This document shows, in pieces, positions 13,105 to 15,642 of a stretch of DNA of 15,642 nt. The translations under genes were made by a program, and so were the position numbers. The notes below the pieces were generated by a model. The model was not told the origin of the DNA. It saw only the letters and a program-made list of their open reading frames with translations, and did not search any database. This DNA is from CF-39 sp036518215. Lineage in GTDB: Bacteria; Chloroflexota; Limnocylindria; P2-11E. The stretch covers positions 1 to 15,642 of the forward strand of contig DATDNP010000133.1 in assembly GCA_036518215.1 (NCBI GenBank). Reading direction: 5' to 3'. The first letter of the stretch is position 1; each line of letters starts with the position of its first letter.

Positions 13105-13893
13105 ATGGGTCTGCTCGAAGGCAAGAAGGCGCTCGTGCTCGGCGTCGCGAACAAGCGGAGCATCGCGTGGGGCATCGCGACCGCGCTGCACCGCGAGGGC
13201 GCCGATCTCGCGTTCAGCTACGCGATGGAGCGTCTCCGGAAGAACGTCGACGAGCTCGTCGACACGCTCCCCGGCCACGAGCACATGCCGATCATCGAAT
13301 GCGACGTCACGAAGCAGGAGCAGATCGACGCGCTGTTCCGGGAGATCGACGGCAAGTGGGGAAAGCTCGACATCCTCGTCCATTGCATCGCGTTCGCGCC
13401 GCTCGAGGAGCTGAAGGGGCACTTCACCGACATCAGCCGCAACGGGCTCCTCGCCGCGATCGACATCTCGGCCTACTCGCTCGTCGCGCTCACACGCAGC
13501 GCGGTGCCGCTCTTCGAGCGCAGCGGAGGCGGTTCGGTCATCAGCCTCACCTTCAACGCGGCCGAACGTGTCGTCCCGTCGTACAACGTCATGGCGATGG
13601 CGAAGGCCGTGCTCGAGTCAGAGACCCGCTACCTCGCGAACGACCTCGGTGAGAAGAACATCCGCGTGAACACGATCTCCGCCGGCCCGCTCAAGACGCT
13701 CGCCGCGAGCGCGGTGAAGGGCATCAGCGCCGCGCGCGAGCTCTGGGAGGCGAAGTCGCCGTTGCGACGCAACGTCACGCAGGACGAGATCGGCAACGTC
13801 GCGGTCTTCCTCGCCTCCGAGTGGTCGCGCTCGATCACCGGCGCGACGATCTTCGCCGACAACGGCATGAACATCATGGGGACGATGGAATAG
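13105..13893 (+). CDS. fabI: Enoyl-[acyl-carrier-protein] reductase (NADH), FabI
   Basis: A 262-residue short-chain dehydrogenase that reduces trans-2-enoyl-ACP, the last step of each fatty-acid elongation cycle. The nucleotide fold begins KKALVLGVANKRSIAWGIA (7-25), the FabI form of the glycine-rich loop. VHCIAFAP (92-99) lines the cofactor site. The catalytic pair is Y160 and K167 (Y-x6-K) in YNVMAMAK. ISAGPLKTLAAS (191-202) is the substrate loop. FADNGMNIMG (250-259) is the C-terminal end typical of FabI. Length matches the family. The first active-site tyrosine of E. coli FabI (Y146) is F150 here, as InhA also has a Phe there. The gene follows the acetyltransferase by 84 bases and has a strong ribosome site; GATGAT (13075-13080) is a poor -10 candidate. 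Its end overlaps the convergent gene by 20 bases. Confidence 0.94.
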   Translation: MGLLEGKKALVLGVANKRSIAWGIATALHREGADLAFSYAMERLRKNVDELVDTLPGHEHMPIIECDVTKQEQIDALFREIDGKWGKLDILVHCIAFAPLEELKGHFTDISRNGLLAAIDISAYSLVALTRSAVPLFERSGGGSVISLTFNAAERVVPSYNVMAMAKAVLESETRYLANDLGEKNIRVNTISAGPLKTLAASAVKGISAARELWEAKSPLRRNVTQDEIGNVAVFLASEWSRSITGATIFADNGMNIMGTME

Positions 13894-14833
13894 CGAGCTC
13901 GTAGCCGCCCTGCGACTCGACGATCGCGTAGCCGAGCTCCGTGTTCAGTCGCTCCATCGCCGAGCCGCGCGCGGTGCTGGTGTGGATCTCGTGATAGCCG
14001 TGCGCTCGCGCGTAGGCGTGGAGCTCGAGCTTCAGCGCGCGCGCGACCCCGAGCCGCCGGAACGCGGGCACGACCCCGGTGATCCCGATGTCGAGCACGT
14101 CGTCCGCGTTCCTCGCGCGGACCGCGGTCGTCTGCGCGACGTACGCGCCATCGGCGATCGCGATGAAGAACGCCTCGGGCAGCGCGAGCGCGTCATCCAG
14201 GTAGATGCGCTTCCAGTGCGCGAATGGCACCGCGGTCACCGGGCCGAGCGTCACCTGCGCCTCACGGCTCGCGACGTTGAGCGCGTGCGCCTTCGTCGCC
14301 GCCTCCGGGTCGCTCTTCAGGAGGTCGGCGAGCGTCGCGATGCGGATGCCGCGCGACGCGAGACGCTCGCGGGACGCCGGCGTGGGGAGCGGCGCGGTCG
14401 CGACGGCGAGCACCTGGCCGTACGCGCGCACCACCTCGCGGAACCCGCGCGCGGCCATGAAGTCGACGCACGCGGTGTGGTCGCGGATCCACAGGCACGC
14501 GATCCGCGCACGGCGCTCGTCGAGCTCGGCCGCGAGGTGGTCCCAGATCGCGGCGCCGATGCCACGCCGCCGCAGCCGCGGCTCGACCGCGAGGCGCACG
14601 AAGTAGCGACGCGGCTCGAAGCGCGCGGGCTCGTGGTAGATCTCGCCGTAGCCGAGCGCGACGTCCTCCTCGTCGACGGCGACGACGCGCACCTTCTCGT
14701 AGCTCCAGTCCCAGAGGGCGTCGTCGGCACGCGCGTCCTCGGGCGTGACCCGCCGGCCTTCAGCGACCCCGTGGATGCGCGCGAACGCCGGGTAATCGCG
14801 GTCGCCGGCGAACGGACGGACGCGGAACGTCAC
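13874..14833 (-). CDS. Tandem GNAT-domain N-acetyltransferase
   Basis: A 319-residue protein made of two GNAT domains. Domain 1 (about 1-145) has the CoA loop RLRRRGIGAA (86-95) after strand YFVRLAVEP (77-85). Domain 2 (about 160-316) has FRRLGVARAL (258-267) after DIGITGVVP (248-256). It ends with NTELGYAIVESQGGYELAI (297-315), the usual last strands. Tandem GNATs include mycothiol synthase MshD and Eis-like proteins, but the second-domain ending here is closer to general GNATs, so I do not assign MshD. The start is GTG 14833, inside the GTGA that also ends the upstream hydrolase, so translation is coupled. The frame beyond this start is an arginine- and proline-rich shadow. It converges on fabI with 20 bases of overlap. 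Substrate unknown. Confidence 0.85.
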   Translation of the reverse strand: MTFRVRPFAGDRDYPAFARIHGVAEGRRVTPEDARADDALWDWSYEKVRVVAVDEEDVALGYGEIYHEPARFEPRRYFVRLAVEPRLRRRGIGAAIWDHLAAELDERRARIACLWIRDHTACVDFMAARGFREVVRAYGQVLAVATAPLPTPASRERLASRGIRIATLADLLKSDPEAATKAHALNVASREAQVTLGPVTAVPFAHWKRIYLDDALALPEAFFIAIADGAYVAQTTAVRARNADDVLDIGITGVVPAFRRLGVARALKLELHAYARAHGYHEIHTSTARGSAMERLNTELGYAIVESQGGYELAIPSSP

Positions 14834-15447
14834 GCGAAGCGGAATCCTCGGAGCCAGCGCAGCTCCGCGCCGATCGTCGTCTGCGGGCCATGGCCCGGAT
14901 AGACGCGTGTCTCCGTCGGCAGCGACGCGACGCGGGCGAGGCTCGCTTCCATCGCGCGCGGGTCGCCACCGGGCAGATCGACGCGTCCGACGTTCCCCTG
15001 GAAGAGCACGTCGCCCGAGAAGAGCGCGCGCTCGCTCGGGAGGTAGAAGCAGGTCGATCCCTCGGTGTGCCCCGGCGTGTGCAGCGCCTCCATGCGGACG
15101 TCGCCGAGGAATCGGAGCGGGCCTTCGTCGATGAGGTCGTCGGCGTCGCACGGCGGGACGTCGAACGTGGTCTCCGGACGTGCCGTGCCGAGGCGGTATT
15201 CGTCGAGACGGTGGATCGCGAGACGCGCCCTCGTCGCCTCCTTCACGCGGGCGTTCCCGTAGATGTGGTCAGGATGCCCATGCGTGTTCACGATCTCGAT
15301 CAGCTTGATCCCTTGCTCGCGGAGCGCGTCGAGGACCACTCCGTCGCCCATCGAGGGATCCACGACGACGGCCTCGCGGCGGTCGTCCACGAGCAGGTAA
15401 CAGCCGTTGTCGTAGGGCGGGACACGCCACGCGACGATCCGGAGCAC
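14830..15447 (-). CDS. Metallo-beta-lactamase-fold hydrolase, glyoxalase II-like
   Basis: A 205-residue zinc hydrolase of the metallo-beta-lactamase fold, close in length and motifs to hydroxyacylglutathione hydrolase-like proteins, which cleave thioesters. Metal ligands are THGHPDH (H56, H58, D60, H61), HTPGH (H123 and H127 region), FSGD (D146) and YPGHGP (H186). The N-terminus, PPYDNGCYLLVDD (10-22), is the usual opening strand pair. I chose GTG 15447 because the first strand (LRIVAWRV) starts there, and GATACT lies six bases upstream on this strand. The frame extends 23 codons further, but across the promoter and into the divergent gene. The TGA overlaps the GTG of the tandem GNAT gene. 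Exact substrate not determinable; persulfide dioxygenase is another possibility. Confidence 0.88.
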   Translation of the reverse strand: MLRIVAWRVPPYDNGCYLLVDDRREAVVVDPSMGDGVVLDALREQGIKLIEIVNTHGHPDHIYGNARVKEATRARLAIHRLDEYRLGTARPETTFDVPPCDADDLIDEGPLRFLGDVRMEALHTPGHTEGSTCFYLPSERALFSGDVLFQGNVGRVDLPGGDPRAMEASLARVASLPTETRVYPGHGPQTTIGAELRWLRGFRFA

Positions 15448-15453
15448 GACGGA

Positions 15454-15461
15454 AGTATCGT
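15454..15461. promoter_or_regulatory. Overlapping bidirectional -10 element between the hydrolase and ggt
   Basis: AGTATCGT holds TATCGT on the plus strand (15456-15461), 8 bases before the ggt ATG. It also holds GATACT on the minus strand (15454-15459), 6 bases before the hydrolase GTG. The two starts are only 22 bases apart, so both promoters must lie in this patch if each gene has its own. Confidence 0.5.
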
Positions 15462-15469
15462 GTCTCGCG

Positions 15470-15642
15470 ATGCGCGAGACACCGATCGAGAACACCGCGC
15501 CGCCGATCGGCATCACCCAGGGCCGCCCCGCCGTCCTGGCGAAGCGCTGGATGGTGAGCTCGAGCCACTACCTCGCGTCGCAGGCGGGCGCGCTCGTGTT
15601 CCAGCGCGGCGGCAACGCGATCGACGCGGGCGTCGCGGCCGG
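15470..15642 (+). CDS. ggt: Gamma-glutamyltransferase, N-terminal part (cut by window end)
   Basis: The first 57 complete codons of a gamma-glutamyltranspeptidase-family gene that runs off the right edge. These enzymes transfer or hydrolyse the gamma-glutamyl group of glutathione and related amides after self-cleavage into two subunits. The visible part has MVSSSHYLASQAGALVFQ (28-45) followed by RGGNAIDAGVAA (46-57), the conserved N-terminal signature of the family. No signal peptide precedes it, so this form may be cytoplasmic, as in the amidohydrolase-like GGT group. ATG 15470 is set by TATCGT 8 bases upstream; there is no Shine-Dalgarno. The catalytic threonine and the cleavage site lie beyond the window. 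It is divergent from a hydrolase with glutathione-type relatives, which may be a functional link. Confidence 0.83.
   Translation, partial: MRETPIENTAPPIGITQGRPAVLAKRWMVSSSHYLASQAGALVFQRGGNAIDAGVAA

Noticed and set aside
1..15642. CRISPR array, tRNA, insertion sequence or phage element
   Set aside because: No regularly spaced repeats, no cloverleaf I could recognise, and no transposase, integrase or terminal inverted repeats. Composition is even across the window.

Overview
The window is a gene-dense, very GC-rich stretch of bacterial chromosome. It holds 18 supported protein genes on both strands and no gene-free stretch longer than about 85 bases. I see no rRNA, tRNA, CRISPR, insertion sequence or phage gene. 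The mix of soil-type catabolic enzymes with frequent GTG starts suggests a Chloroflexota (Limnocylindria-like) or deep actinobacterial lineage. The evidence is composition, TAG-dominated stop codons, and many genes preceded by a -10 hexamer 6-8 bases from the start codon with no Shine-Dalgarno. The taxon is inference and was not tested against any database.

Layout. At 19-1902 (+) lies a large molybdenum hydroxylase subunit of the isoquinoline 1-oxidoreductase/nicotinate dehydrogenase type. It converges on an N-acyl-D-amino-acid deacylase-like amidohydrolase (1899-3521, -). Divergent from that are a small Cys/His protein with a weak transglutaminase-like look (3557-4165, +) and a five-helix membrane protein (4209-4769, +). 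The membrane protein converges on a two-gene minus-strand unit, a glcD-type FAD oxidase followed by an AadA-like nucleotidyltransferase (6896 down to 4766). A glcF-type iron-sulfur protein (6952-8160, +) runs divergently from glcD. Next come two small unknown proteins (8236-8547 and 8579-8986, +), an adenosine deaminase (9011-10003, +) and a translationally coupled small membrane protein (10000-10251, +). A 139-residue CxxC/HxH protein (10271-10690, -) is divergent from a tungsten-type aldehyde ferredoxin oxidoreductase (10731-12488, +). An AAC(6')-like GNAT (12505-13020, +) and FabI enoyl-ACP reductase (13105-13893, +) follow. The right end has a minus-strand pair, a metallo-beta-lactamase-fold hydrolase with a coupled tandem-GNAT protein (15447 down to 13874). 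It is divergent from the first 57 residues of gamma-glutamyltransferase (15470 to the edge).

How the genes work together. Most are stand-alone metabolic or modifying enzymes: oxidation of hydroxy acids (GlcD/GlcF), aldehydes (AOR) and N-heterocycles or aldehydes (Mo-hydroxylase), plus purine deamination, acyl-amino-acid and glutathione-type hydrolysis, and lipid synthesis. I did not find a defence island or a biosynthetic cluster. The most unusual signal is in expression. Several divergent pairs are only 22-55 bases apart, and in at least two of them the -10 elements of the two strands overlap in one near-palindromic hexamer (TATCCTA at 6904-6910, AGTATCGT at 15454-15461). The start codons sit at leaderless spacing. 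Two convergent pairs share one CTAG tetramer as both stop codons, and TAG ends 11 of 17 complete genes.
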